44,548 nt of DNA, from assembly GCA_032718475.1 (NCBI GenBank), contig JAUCBJ010007537.1, positions 1-44,548 on the forward strand, given 5' to 3'. Below are positions 19,301 through 30,633 of the stretch, in pieces (position 1 is the stretch's first letter; each line of letters starts with the position of its first letter). A model generated the notes under the pieces. It saw nothing but the letters and a program-made list of their open reading frames with translations. It made no database searches and was not told the origin of the DNA. The stretch is from Nemertoderma westbladi. Its lineage: Eukaryota; Xenacoelomorpha; Nemertodermatida; Nemertodermatidae. A program made the position numbers and the translations under genes.

Positions 19301-22300
19301 CAGATGTAAGAGTAGTGGGGCCTACAGTAGTTACACCAGATGTAAGAGTTGAAGGGCCTACAGTAGTTACACCAGATGTAAGAGTTGAAGGGCCTACAGT
19401 AGTTACACCAGATGTAAGAATAGTAGGGCCTACAGTAGTTACACCAGATGTGGGGGTAGTAGGGCCTACAGTAGTTACACCAGATGTAAGAGTAGTAGAG
19501 GCGTACAGTGGTTACACCAGATGTAAGAGTAGTAGGGCCTACAGAAGTTACACCAGATGTGAGAGTAGTAGGGCCTACAATAGTTACACCAGATGTAAGA
19601 GTAGTAGGGCCTACAGTAGTTACACCAGATGTAAGAGTAGTAGGGCCTACAGTAGTTACACCAGATGTAAGAATAGTAGTAGGGCCTACAGTAGCTACAC
19701 CAGATGTAAGAATAGTAGGGCCTACAGTAGTTACACCAGATGTGAGAGTAGTAGGGCCTACAATAGTTACACCAGATGTAAGAGTAGTAGGGCCTACAGT
19801 AGTTACACCAGATGTAAGAGTTGAAGGGCCTACAGTAGTTACACCAGATGTAAGAGTAGTAGAGGCCTACAGTGGTTACACCAGATGTAAGAATAGTAGG
19901 GCCTACAGTAGTTACACCAGATGTAAGAATAGTAGGGCCTACAGTAGTTACACCAGATGTGGGGGTAGTAGGGCCTACAGTAGTTACACCAGATGTAAGA
20001 GTAGTAGAGGCCTACAGTGGTTACACCAGATGTAAGAGTAGTAGAGGCCTACAGTGGTTACACCAGATGTAAGAATAGTAGGGCCTACAGTAGTTACACC
20101 AGATGTAAGAATAGTAGGGCCTACAGTAGTTACACCAGATGTGGGGGTAGTAGGGCCTACAGTAGTTACACCAGATGTGAGAGTAGTAGGGCCTACAGGA
20201 GTTACACCAGATGTAAGAGTAGTAGGGCCTACAGTAGTTACACCAGATGTAAGAGTAGAAGGGCCTACAGTAGTTACACCAGATGTAAGAGTAGAAGGGC
20301 CTACAGTAGTTACACCAGATGTGAGAGTAGTAGGGCCTACAATAGTTACACCAGATGTAAGAGTAGTAGGGCCTACAGTAGTTACACCAGATGTAAGAGT
20401 AGTAGGGCCTACAGTAGTTACACCAGATGTAAGAGTAGAAGGGCCTACATTAGTTACACCAGATGTAAGAATAGTAGGGCCTACAGTAGTTACACCAGAT
20501 GTGGGGGTAGTAGGGCCTACAGTAGTTACACCAGATGTAAGAGTAGTAGAGGCGTACAGTGGTTACACCAGATGTAAGAGTAGTAGGGCCTACAGAAGTT
20601 ACACCAGATGTGAGAGTAGTAGGGCCTACAATAGTTACACCAGATGTAAGAGTAGTAGGGCCTACAGTAGTTACACCAGATGTAAGAGTAGTAGGGCCTA
20701 CAGTAGTTACATCAGATGTGAGAGTAGTAGGGCCTACAATAGTTACACCAGATGTAAGAGTAGTAGGGCCTACAGTAGTTACACCAGATGTAAGAGTAGT
20801 AGAGGCCTACAGTGGTTACACCAGATGTAAGAGTAGAAGGGCCTACAGTAGTTACACCAGATGTAAGAGTAGAAGGGCCTACAGTAGTTACACCAGATGT
20901 AAGAGTAGAAGGGCCTACAGTAGTTACACCAGATGTAAGAGTAGTAGGGCCTACAGTAGTTACACCAGATGTAAGAGTAGTAGGGCCTGCAGTAGTTACA
21001 CCAGATGTAAGAGTAGTAGGGCCTACAGTAGTTACACCAGATGTAAGAGTAGAAGGGCCTACAGTAGTTACACCAGATGTAAGAATCTTAGGGCCTACAG
21101 TAGTTACACCAGATGTGGGGGTAGTAGGGCCTACAGTAGTTACACCAGATGTAAGAGTAGTAGAGGCCTACAGTGGTTACACCAGATGTAAGAGTAGTAG
21201 GGCCTACAGTAGTTACACCAGATGTAAGAGTAGTAGGGCCTACAGTAGCTACACCAGATGTGGAGGTAGTAGGGCCTACAGTAGTTACACCAGATGTAAG
21301 AGTAGTAGAGGCCTGCAGTGGTTACACCAGATGTAAGAGTAGTAGGGCCTACAGTAGTTACACCAGATGTGAGAGTAGTAGGGCCTACAATAGTTACACC
21401 AGATGTAAGAGTGGTAGGGCCTACAGTAGTTACACCAGATGTAAGAGTAGTAGGGCCTACAGTAGTTACACCAGATGTAAGATTAGTAGGGCCTACAGTA
21501 GTTACACCAGAGGTAAGAGTAGTAGGGCCTACAGTAGTTACACCAGATGTAAGAGTAGTAGGGCCTACAGTAGTTACACCAGATGTAAGAGTAGAAGGGC
21601 CTACAGTAGTTACACCAGATGTAAGAGTAGTAGGGCCTACAGTAGTTACACCAGATGTAAGAGTAGTAGGGCCTGCAGTAGTTACACCAGATGTAAGAGT
21701 AGTAGGGCCTACAGTAGTTACACCAGATGTAAGAGTAGTAGGGCCTACAGTAGTTACACCAGATGTGAGAGTAGTAGGGCCTACAATAGTTACACCAGAT
21801 GTAAGAGTAGTAGGGCCTACAGTAGTTACACCAGATGTAAGAGTAGTAGGGCCTACAGTAGTTACACCAGATGTAAGAGTAGTAGGGCCTACAGTAGTTA
21901 CACCAGAGGTAAGAGTAGTAGGGCCTACAGTAGTTACACCAGATGTAAGAGTAGTAGGGCCTACAGTAGTTACACCAGATGTAAGAGTAGTAGGGCCTAC
22001 AGTAGTTACACCAGATGTAAGAGTAGTAGGGCCTACAGTAGTTACACCAGATGTAAGAGTAGTAGGGCCTACAGTAGTTACACCAGATGTAAGAGTAGTA
22101 GGGCCTACAGTAGTTACACCAGATGTAAGAGTAGTAGGGCCTACAGTAGTTACACCAGATGTAAGAGTAGAAGGGCCTACAGTAGTTACACCAGATGTAA
22201 GAGTAGTAGGGCCTACAGTAGTTACACCAGATGTAAGAGTTGAAGGGCCTACAGTAGTTACACCAGATGTAAGAGTAGTAGGGCCTACAGTAGTTACACC

Positions 22301-23883
22301 AGATGTAAGAGTAGTAGGGCCTACAGTAGTTACACCAGATGTAAGAGTAGAAGGGCCTACAGTAGTTACACCAGATGTAAGAGTAGTAGGGCCTACAGTA
22401 GTTACACCAGATGTAAGAGTAGTAGGGCCTACAGTAGTTACACCAGATGTAAGAGTAGAAGGGCCTACAGTAGTTACACCAGATGTAAGAGTAGAAGGGC
22501 CTACAGTAGTTACACCAGATGTAAGAGTAGAAGGGCCTACAGTAGTTACACCAGATGTAAGAGTTGAAGGGCCTACAGTAGTTACACCAGATGTAAGAGT
22601 AGAAGGGCCTACAGTAGTTACACCAGATGTGAGATTAGTAGGGCCTACAATAGTTACACCAGATGTAAGAGTAGTAGGGCCTACAGTAGTTACACCAGAT
22701 GTAAGAGTAGTAGGGCCTGCAGTAGTTACACCAGATGTAAGAGTAGTGGGGCCTACAGTAGTTACACCAGATGTAAGAGTTGAAGGGCCTACAGTAGTTA
22801 CACCAGATGTAAGAGTTGAAGGGCCTACAGTAGTTACACCAGATGTAAGAGTTGAAGGGCCTAGAGTAGTTACACCAGATGTAAGAGTAGAAGGGCCTAC
22901 AGTAGTTACACCAGATGTGAGATTAGTAGGGCCTACAATAGTTACACCAGATGTAAGAGTAGTAGGGCCTACAGTAGTTACACCAGATGTAAGAGTAGTA
23001 GGGCCTGCAGTAGTTACACCAGATGTAAGAGTAGTGGGGCCTACAGTAGTTACACCAGATGTAAGAGTAGTAGGGCCTACAGTAGTTACACCAGATGTAA
23101 GAGTAGTAGGGCCTACAGTAGTTACACCAGATGTAAGAGTAGTAGGGCCTACAGTAGTTACACCAGATGTAAGAGTAGTAGGGCCTACAGTAGTTACACC
23201 AGATGTAAGAGTAGTAGGGCCTACAGTAGTTACACCAGATGTAAGAGTAGTAGGGCCTACAGTAGTTACACCAGATGTAAGAGTAGTAGGGCCTACAGTA
23301 GCTACACCAGATGTAAGAGTAGTAGAGGCCTACAGTGGTTACACCAGATGTAAGATTAGTAGGGCCTACAGTAGTTACACCAGATGTAAGAGTAGTAGGG
23401 CCTACAGTAGTTACACCAGATGTAAGAGTAGTAGGGCCTACAGTAGTTACACCAGATGTAAGAGTAGTAGAGGCCTACAGTGGTTACACCAGATGTAAGA
23501 TTAGTAGGGCCTACAGTAGCTACACCAGATGTAAGAGTAGTAGGGCCTACAGTTGTTACACCAGATGTAAGAGTAGTAGGGCCTACAGTAGCTACACCAG
23601 ATGTAAGAGTAGTAGAGGCCTACAGTGGTTACACCAGATGTAAGATTAGTAGGGCCTACAGTAGCTACACCAGATGTAAGAGTAGTAGGGCCTACAGTAG
23701 TTACACCAGATGTAAGATTAGTAGGGCCTACAGTTGTTACACCAGATGTAAGAGTAGTAGGGCCTACAGTAGTTACACCAGATGTAAGAGTAGTAGGGCC
23801 TACAGTAGTTACACCAGATGTAAGAGTAGTAGGGCCTACAATAGTTACACCAGATGTAAGAGTAGTAGGGCCTACAGTAGTCA
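13337..23883. repeat. 36-bp satellite, about 290 copies
   Basis: The monomer contains GTTACACCAGATGTAAGAGT followed by AGTAGGGCCTACAGTA. The period is 36 bp with rare +1 (TAGAGGCCTAC) and +3 (ATAGTAGTAGGG) variants. Each monomer has a CAGATG E-box. Long blocks are copied: about 15115-16092 recurs at 17568-18545 (shift 2453), and about 14446-15925 recurs at 19646-21125 (shift 5200). 36 is a multiple of 3, so 12-residue VRVVGPTVVTPD frames stay open until a +1 variant. Overlapping frames switch at every TAGAGG unit, which is inconsistent with coding. Confidence 0.96.
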
Positions 23884-23950
23884 CATTAATCGTAGAATCA
23901 CATTTAAAGTTTTTACACGGATATAAATTGATCGCCCATCCGTCGCTTAA

Positions 23951-24112
23951 TCCTTCTCACCAAAGTATCCAACATCAGAATCGACTCCAGATCTACTCCA
24001 GACCCATGATGACGAACGGAATAGTCAGGTCACTAATATTATAAGTACTCAAGATCAAGAGCCTCTCTCAGAACAAGCCGCCGAACCTCTGTATTTCCAC
24101 AGTAACAGTTAA
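23951..24112 (+). CDS. Unrecognised C-terminal coding remnant (53 codons)
   Basis: Between in-frame stops at 23948 and 24110, this frame reads as a hydrophilic, acidic, Ser/Thr/Gln-rich segment (PTSESTPDLLQTHDDERN, QDQEPLSEQAAEPLYF) without low complexity. It has no start codon, so it could be the last exon or 3' end of an ORF whose upstream part was replaced by the 36-bp satellite. The hammerhead ribozyme lies 174 bp downstream on the same strand, so a retroelement origin is possible. It is too short to assign. Confidence 0.3.
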   Translation, partial: SFSPKYPTSESTPDLLQTHDDERNSQVTNIISTQDQEPLSEQAAEPLYFHSNS

Positions 24113-24285
24113 AGAGACGTTTGATATATATAGATTTGTATACATTGGCCGGGCTCATTGCTGGTTGGCGAATAATTATCTCCCTACCGATTTGCTGATG
24201 GCTTTAGTGTCATACTGTTGACAAACAGCTTAAATGTAAATTACAGTAACAATGTGTTGGCAAGCTGTATTTCGCCATCCGGCAA

Positions 24286-24339
24286 TCCGACACCACGCTG
24301 ATGAGACCCAGTAAGGTCGAAACGCGTACGTGGTTTGGA
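24286..24339 (+). ncRNA. Type I hammerhead ribozyme
   Basis: All core elements are present in order. Stem I 5' strand is TCC (24286-24288) and ACCACG (24292-24297). The invariant CTGATGA is at 24298-24304. Stem II GACC/GGTC (24305-24308 with 24315-24318) closes a 6-nt loop. The invariant GAA is at 24319-24321. A minimal self-complementary stem III ACGCGT lies at 24322-24327, with H17 = A at 24328. Stem I 3' strand CGTGGT (24329-24334) and GGA (24337-24339) complete it. An asymmetric internal loop (GAC/TT) in stem I suits the known loop I-loop II contact. Predicted cleavage is 3' of 24328 (GUA triplet). Such short-stem-III hammerheads occur in Penelope-like elements and retrozymes and tend to act as dimers. 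Confidence 0.88.
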
Positions 24340-24512
24340 GAGATATGAGATATTAATTTCAAGAAAAATTACGCGATTCCTAAATTTGTACACTACCCGG
24401 TTTAAAAGTACGCATGTGATGGGATTAGTCCTACAATTGCGCCAATAAAAGATAAGTTATTTTCGGTAAAATAAACTTATCATTCGAGGTTAAGACCCCT
24501 AGATCCCTTCCT
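24340..24512. other. Sequence between hammerhead and CR1/L2-like fragment
   Basis: AT-rich and non-coding. Probably part of the hammerhead-bearing element or its flank; I see no reverse transcriptase or GIY-YIG motif here. Confidence 0.4.
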
Positions 24513-24513
24513 A

Positions 24514-24953
24514 TAATAAATGTATGTAAATTACAAGTAGCTCAGAATAAAGTAGTACGATTTATTAAAGACTACAAACCTAGGCACCACCTAACTCCAG
24601 ATGACTTTTCTGCATCTGGACTACTTAACTTAGATAGTAGAGTTAAGCAGCTACGACTTAACCATGTGCATAAAGTGTATAATGGTAAATATCCCAATTA
24701 CCTAAAACAAAAATTCAACAGAGTACGCGATACACACTCTTACAGTACCAGAGCTAGTGCTTCAAACTTCTACCTCCCGAATTGTAAATCCTTTGAATCT
24801 GATACTTTCTTTTTTAACGGCATTAAAAATTGGAACGCTTTGCCTAATGAAATTAAAAACCTAGATAATCAACATTCTTTTAAATCTGCAGTTAAATCTC
24901 ACCTCCTTGTGCAATGTAAAAATAGGTACAATAGTCCTACAGTAAGTTATTAG
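24514..24953 (+). pseudogene. Reverse-transcriptase C-terminal domain remnant, CR1/L2-like
   Basis: Frame open from about 24514 to TAG at 24951-24953. Visible family landmarks: LQVAQNKVVRFI, then LTPDDFSASGLLNLDSRVKQLRL, VYNGKYPNYL, HSYSTRAS, and the terminal FFFNGIKNWNALPNEIKNL. These match the tail found after the thumb in CR1/L2/Rex1-type polymerases. The catalytic palm is absent, so it cannot be active. No initiation codon is needed, as it is the end of a longer ORF. Confidence 0.8.
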
Positions 24954-25280
24954 TTTATTAATTATTTACTATTTATACTGTAATTACGTTTTATAATAAA
25001 TTGTTCTGTACATTACATCTTTATCGTTGAGTCGGACATTGTCACGCTCTCGGTAAAGTTGTACATGTACATAGTGTAATTACGTTTTATATTGGTTTTA
25101 GGTTAGCGTAGTGTAATATTGTATTTGTAACCAAGTAACATAAAGGACCCCCTTGGAAATAAGCTGCAAAGCTTTAGGGGTAATCCTATATGTTATGTTG
25201 GACAATACCTTTATGCCGGTGCATTGTTTGGTGTATTTGTTATTGTTTTTTACATAATGTATAAATAAATCTATCTATGA
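24514..25280 (+). mobile_element. CR1/L2-like non-LTR retrotransposon, 5'-truncated 3' end
   Basis: Starts inside the reverse-transcriptase C-terminal region and carries a roughly 320-bp 3' UTR. The 3' UTR contains an AGGACCCCCTTGG segment and ends in ATAAATAAATCTATCTATG, resembling the short terminal repeats of CR1/L2-type elements. The preserved part is the usual 5'-truncated remnant. Confidence 0.75.
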
Positions 25281-25370
25281 CTACATAATGTTGATAAAGT
25301 TACTAAGTTAGGTAGATCTAATAGCCATGCACAGTTTACGTAGGACTCAAATACACGTAGTCTCCGCTAC

Positions 25371-25412
25371 TAGGATCGGCATGCTGCATTGCAGCTGCAT
25401 TTTTAAGAATGC
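25371..25412 (-). mobile_element. RTE-like 3'-end fragment
   Basis: On the minus strand this reads GCATTCTTAAAAATGCAGCT and on to CCGATCCTAG, identical to the 3' terminus of the RTE-like copies at 30650-30692 and 43380-43423. The AGT-type tail is short and interrupted. Confidence 0.75.
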
Positions 25413-25420
25413 GAATCACT

Positions 25421-26100
25421 CTAGTCTCCGCAGACACTTTTACAAAGGAGAGTGTTAAAGTGGTGAAGCACCTTGAAGTTGCTACAAGAGAATGCATTGT
25501 ATATGAGTCGCATAGTTTGCAGCTGGATCATTGTTGCAATATCGACTCCAAATAAACTACCTATAATTTCATTAGAGATGTATCTTCCAACTTGGAGTAA
25601 CCTCCGCATACCTTTCAAAATGGATTTCCCTATATCCTTAATGCACTGTTTCAGAATTAAAGTGCAGCCATAGAGAATTGATGGTAGACATACCGTGCAC
25701 CACAGTTTACATATAATACCCAGTGGGACATTGTCAAGACAGAATCCCCGTGACCTCATGTAGCTTGTCTGTGACCAACATTTTGACTTAAAGTGAGATT
25801 CAATGGCATGCTTCGTTGCAGGAAGTGGAAGACCTAGATACGTACAAGGTACAACTATCAGTTGACAGAAACTCTGTAGTGCTCCCTGTCACCCGAAGTC
25901 GATCACCAATGCAAACGGTTGAGTTGACGTTTAGTCACAGATATTTTGTCTTCCTAATGTTGAGATTTAGTCCATGCTGAACAAAGTAGTTCTCACACAT
26001 TACAATTAGACCCTCCAAATCTGACTTAAGTTGGCTAGCAACACTATATCATCACCGTATCCTATTCCCCCATAGGAAAGATTGCCAATATGAATCCCTA
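25421..26100 (-). pseudogene. Decayed non-LTR reverse transcriptase with YGDD box
   Basis: Minus-strand reading gives SGLGIHIGN, then GIGYGDDIVLLA (catalytic YxDD box near 26060-26049), HGLNLNIRKTKYL, VPCTYLGLPLPATKHAIESH, and finally LWCTVCLPSILYGC and an open C-terminal stretch ending at a stop at 25421. Frameshifts and stops separate these parts around 25850-26040. The sequence upstream of SGLGIH (26099 onward) dissolves into the 40-bp satellite. The clade is uncertain; the arrangement is typical of apurinic-endonuclease LINEs. Confidence 0.75.
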
Positions 26101-29100
26101 AGCCACTAAGTATCACTTTGTGCTGTATTTGTCTGTGTATATTACAATAGTATCACTTTGTGCTGTATTTGTCTGTGTATATTACAATAGTATCACTGTG
26201 TGCTGTATTTGTCTGTGTATATTACAATAGTATCACAGTGTGCTGTATTTGTCTGTGTATATTACTATAGTATCACTTTGTGCTGTATTTGTCTGTGTAT
26301 ATTACTATAGTATCACTTTGTGCTGTATTTGTCTGTGTATATTACTATAGTATCACTTTGTGCTGTATTTGTCTGTGTATTTTATGATAGTATCACTTTG
26401 TGCTGTATTTGTCTGTGTATATTACAATAGTATCACTGTGTGCTGTATTTGTCTGTGTATATTACTATAGTATCACTTTGTGCTGTATTTGTCTGTGTAT
26501 ATTACTATAGTATCACTTTGTGCTGTATTTGTCTGTGTATATTACTATAGTATCACTTTGTGCTGTATTTGTCTGTGTATTTTATGATAGTATCACTTTG
26601 TGCTGTATTTGTCTGTGTATATTACTATAGTATCACTTTGTGCTGTATTTGTCTGTGTATATTACTCTAGTATCACTTTGTGCTGTATTTGTCTGTGTAT
26701 TTTATGATAGTATCACTTTGTGCTGTATTTGTCTGTGTATATTACAATAGTATCACTTTGTGCTGTATTTGTCTGTGTATATTACTATAGTATCACTTTG
26801 TGCTGTATTTGTCTGTGTATATTACTATAGTATCACTTTGTGCTGTATTTGTCTGTGTATATTACTATAGTATCACTTTGTGCTGTATTTGTCTGTGTAT
26901 ATTACTATAGTATCACTTTGTGCTGTATTTGTCTGTGTATATTACTCTAGTATCACTTTGTGCTGTATTTGTCTGTGTATTTTATGATAGTATCACTTTG
27001 TGATGTATTTGTCTGTGTATATTACAATAGTATCACTTTGTGCAGTATTTGTCTGTGTATATTACAATAGTATCACTTTGTGCTGTATTTGTCTGTGTAT
27101 ATTACTATAGTATCACTTTGTGCTGTATTTGTCTGTGTATATTACAATAGTATCACTTTGTGCTGTATTTGTCTGTGTATATTACGATAGTATCACTTTG
27201 TGCTGTATTTGTCTGTGTATATTACGATAGTATCACTTTGTGCTGTATTTGTCTGTGTATATTACTATAGTATCACTTTGTGCTGTATTTGTCTGTGTAT
27301 ATTACGATAGTATCACTTTATGCTGTATTTGTCTGTGTATATTACTATAGTATCACTTTGTGCTGTATTTGTCTGTGTATTTTATGATAGTATCACTTTG
27401 TGCTGTATTTGTCTGTGTATTTTATGATAGTATCACTTTGTGCTGTATTTGTCTGTGTATATTACTATAGTATCACTTTGTGCTGTATTTGTCTGTGTAT
27501 TTTATGATAGTATCACTTTGTGCTGTATTTGTCTGTGTATATTACTATAGTATCACTTTGTGCTGTATTTGTCTGTGTATTTTATGATAGTATCACTTTG
27601 TGCTGTATTTGTCTGTGTATATTACTATAGTATCACTTTGTGCTGTATTTGTCTGTGTATATTACTCTAGTATCACTTTTTGCTGTATTTGTCTGTGTAT
27701 TTTATGATAGTATCACTTTGTGCTGTATTTGTCTGTGTATATTACTCTAGTATCACTTTGTGCTGTATTTGTCTGTGTATTTTATGATAGTATCACTTTG
27801 TGCTGTATTTGTCTGTGTATATTACAATAGTATCACTGTGTGCTGTATTTGTCTGTGTATATTACTATAGTATCACTTTGTGCTGTATTTGTCTGTGTAT
27901 ATTACTATAGTATCACTTTGTGCTGTATTTGTCTGTGTATATTACTATAGTATCACTTTGTGCTGTATTTGTCTGTGTATATTACTATAGTATCACTTCG
28001 TGCTGTATTTGTCTGTGTATATTACTCTAGTATCACTTTGTGCTGTATTTGTCTGTGTATTTTATGATAGTATCACTTTATGCTGTATTTGTCTGTGTAT
28101 ATTACTATAGTATCACTTTGTGCTGTATTTGTCTGTGTATATTACTATAGTATCACTTCGTGCTGTATTTGTCTGTGTATATTACTCTAGTATCACTTTG
28201 TGCTGTATTTGTCTGTGTATTTTATGATAGTATCACTTTGTGCTGTATTTGTCTGTGTATATTACTCTAGTATCACTTTGTGCTGTATTTGTCTGTGTAT
28301 TTTATGATAGTATCACTTTGTGCTGTATTTGTCTGTGTATATTACAATAGTATCACTGTGTGCTGTATTTGTCTGTGTATATTACTATAGTATCACTTTG
28401 TGCTGTATTTGTCTGTGTATATTACTATAGTATCACTTTGTGCTGTATTTGTCTGTGTATTTTATGATAGTATCACTGTGTGCTGTATTTGTCTGTGTAT
28501 ATTACTATAGTATCACTGTGTGCTGTATTTGTCTGTGTATATTACTATAGTATCACTTTGTGCTGTATTTGTCTGTGTATATTACGATAGTATCACTTTG
28601 TGCTGTATTTGTCTGTGTATATTACGATAGTATCACTTTGTGCTGTATTTGTCTGTGTATATTACTATAGTATCACTTTGTGCTGTATTTGTCTGTGTAT
28701 ATTACGATAGTATCACTTTATGCTGTATTTGTCTGTGTATATTACTATAGTATCACTTTGTGCTGTATTTGTCTGTGTATTTTATGATAGTATCACTTTG
28801 TGCTGTATTTGTCTGTGTATTTTATGATAGTATCACTTTGTGCTGTATTTGTCTGTGTATATTACTATAGTATCAATTTGTGCTGTATTTGTCTGTGTAT
28901 TTTATGATAGTATCACTTTGTGCTGTATTTGTCTGTGTATATTACTATAGTATCACTTTGTGCTGTATTTGTCTGTGTATTTTATGATAGTATCACTTTG
29001 TGCTGTATTTGTCTGTGTATATTACTATAGTATCACTTTGTGCTGTATTTGTCTGTGTATATTACTCTAGTATCACTTTGTGCTGTATTTGTCTGTGTAT

Positions 29101-30344
29101 TTTATGATAGTATCACTTTGTGCTGTATTTGTCTGTGTATATTACTCTAGTATTACTTTGTGCTGTATTTGTCTGTGTATTTTATGATTGTATCACTTTG
29201 TGCTGTATTTGTCTGTGTATATTACAATAGTATCACTGTGTGCTGTATTTGTCTGTGTATATTACTATAGTATCACTTTGTGCTGTATTTTTCTGTGTAT
29301 ATTACTATAGTATCACTTTGTGCTGTATTTGTCTGTGTATATTACTATAGTATCACTTTGTGCTGTATTTGTCTGTGTATTTTATGATAGTATCACTTTG
29401 TGCTGTATTTGTCTGTGTATATTACTATAGTATCACTTTGTGCTGTATTTGTCTGTGTATATTACGATAGTATCACTTTATGCTGTATTTGTCTGTGTAT
29501 ATTACTATAGTATCACTTTGTGCTGTATTTGTCTGTGTATATTACTATAGTATCACTTCGTGCTGTATTTGTCTGTGTATATTACTCTAGTATCACTTTG
29601 TGCTGTATTTGTCTGTGTATTTTATGATAGTATCACTTTGTGCTGTATTTGTCTGTGTATATTACTCTAGTATCACTTTGTGCTGTATTTGTCTGTGTAT
29701 TTTATGATAGTATCACTTTGTGCTGTATTTGTCTGTGTATATTACAATAGTATCACTTTGTGCTGTATTTGTCTGTGTATATTACTATAGTATCACTTTG
29801 TGCTGTATTTGTCTGTGTATATTACTATAGTATCACTTTGTGCTGTATTTGTCTGTGTATATTACGATAGTATCACTTTGTGCTGTATTTGTCTGTGTAT
29901 ATTACAATAGTATCACTGTGTGCTGTATTTGTCTGTGTATATTACTATAGTATCACTTTGTGCTGTATTTGTCTGTGTATATTACAATAGTATCACTGTG
30001 TGCTGTATTTGTCTGTGTATATTACTATAGTATCACTTCGTGCTGTATTTGTCTGTGTATATTACTCTAGTATCACTTTGTGCTGTATTTGTCTGTGTAT
30101 TTTATGATAGTATCACTGTGTGCTGTATTTGTCTGTGTATATTACTATAGTATCACTGTGTGCTGTATTTGTCTGTGTATATTACTATAGTATCACTTTG
30201 TGCTGTAGTTGTCTGTGTATATTACAATAGTATCACTTTGTGCTGTATTTGTCTGTGTAATATTACAATAGTATCACTTTGTGCTGTATTTGTCTGTGTA
30301 TATTACTATAGTATCACTGTGTGCTGTATTTGTCTGTGTATATT
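26099..30344. repeat. 40-bp satellite, about 106 copies
   Basis: The monomer is TATCACTTTGTGCTGTATTT plus GTCTGTGTATATTACTATAG. Variation is concentrated in the last 10 bp, with five main types (ATTACTATAG, TTTATGATAG, ATTACAATAG, ATTACTCTAG, ATTACGATAG). The array stays in perfect 40-bp register for about 4.1 kb; the first indel is a single base at about 30259. A 35-monomer (1400-bp) higher-order block is visible: the type order from 27181 to about 27900 recurs from 28581. The last copies degrade at 30180-30344. Confidence 0.97.
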
Positions 30345-30633
30345 TTAGTACCATGTTTTTATGGGCAAACATTGCCCGAATTAAAGAATAGTAATACTAA
30401 TAGTTTTAATAGTTTAATAGTTATCTAACAATGCATATATCCCCAACCAGACACTATAAAACATTGGAGGTGTCACATTGGTTCCCCAAAGCTTGACACT
30501 GGAACATGTGGCTGCATAGACCCTCTTAATAAGGGCATAATCTGGTCCTGTAACTAGGACCCCCTTCGTTCGGAACACCCTTGGTCCTGTGTCAAGGACC
30601 CATATACTCGGCTGCAGGGGTATATGGCCTGAC
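30345..30633. other. Junction segment with RTE fragment and short hairpins
   Basis: 30452-30508 is a plus-strand fragment of the RTE-like element (compare 12049-12110). It is followed by two GGTCCT..AGGACC-type inverted repeats (about 30543-30602) and a short segment ending in CTGACC. On the minus strand 30345-30395 reads with weak similarity to a reverse-transcriptase motif ahead of IYTD, see findings. Confidence 0.5.

Noticed and set aside
13322-24044. Very long open frames (up to 726 codons) with VRVVGPTVVTPD repeats
   Set aside because: They arise because 36 is a multiple of 3. Several overlapping frames are equally open, frames switch at each +1 monomer, and there is no codon bias, domain or start context.
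23900-24510. A Penelope-like element around the hammerhead
   Set aside because: Searched for a reverse-transcriptase or GIY-YIG motif nearby and saw none. The ribozyme is reported without assigning its element.
26099-30344. Possible CRISPR-like array because of the regular 40-bp spacing
   Set aside because: There are no unique spacers between constant repeats; variation is limited to a few monomer types, and the context is a eukaryotic genome.
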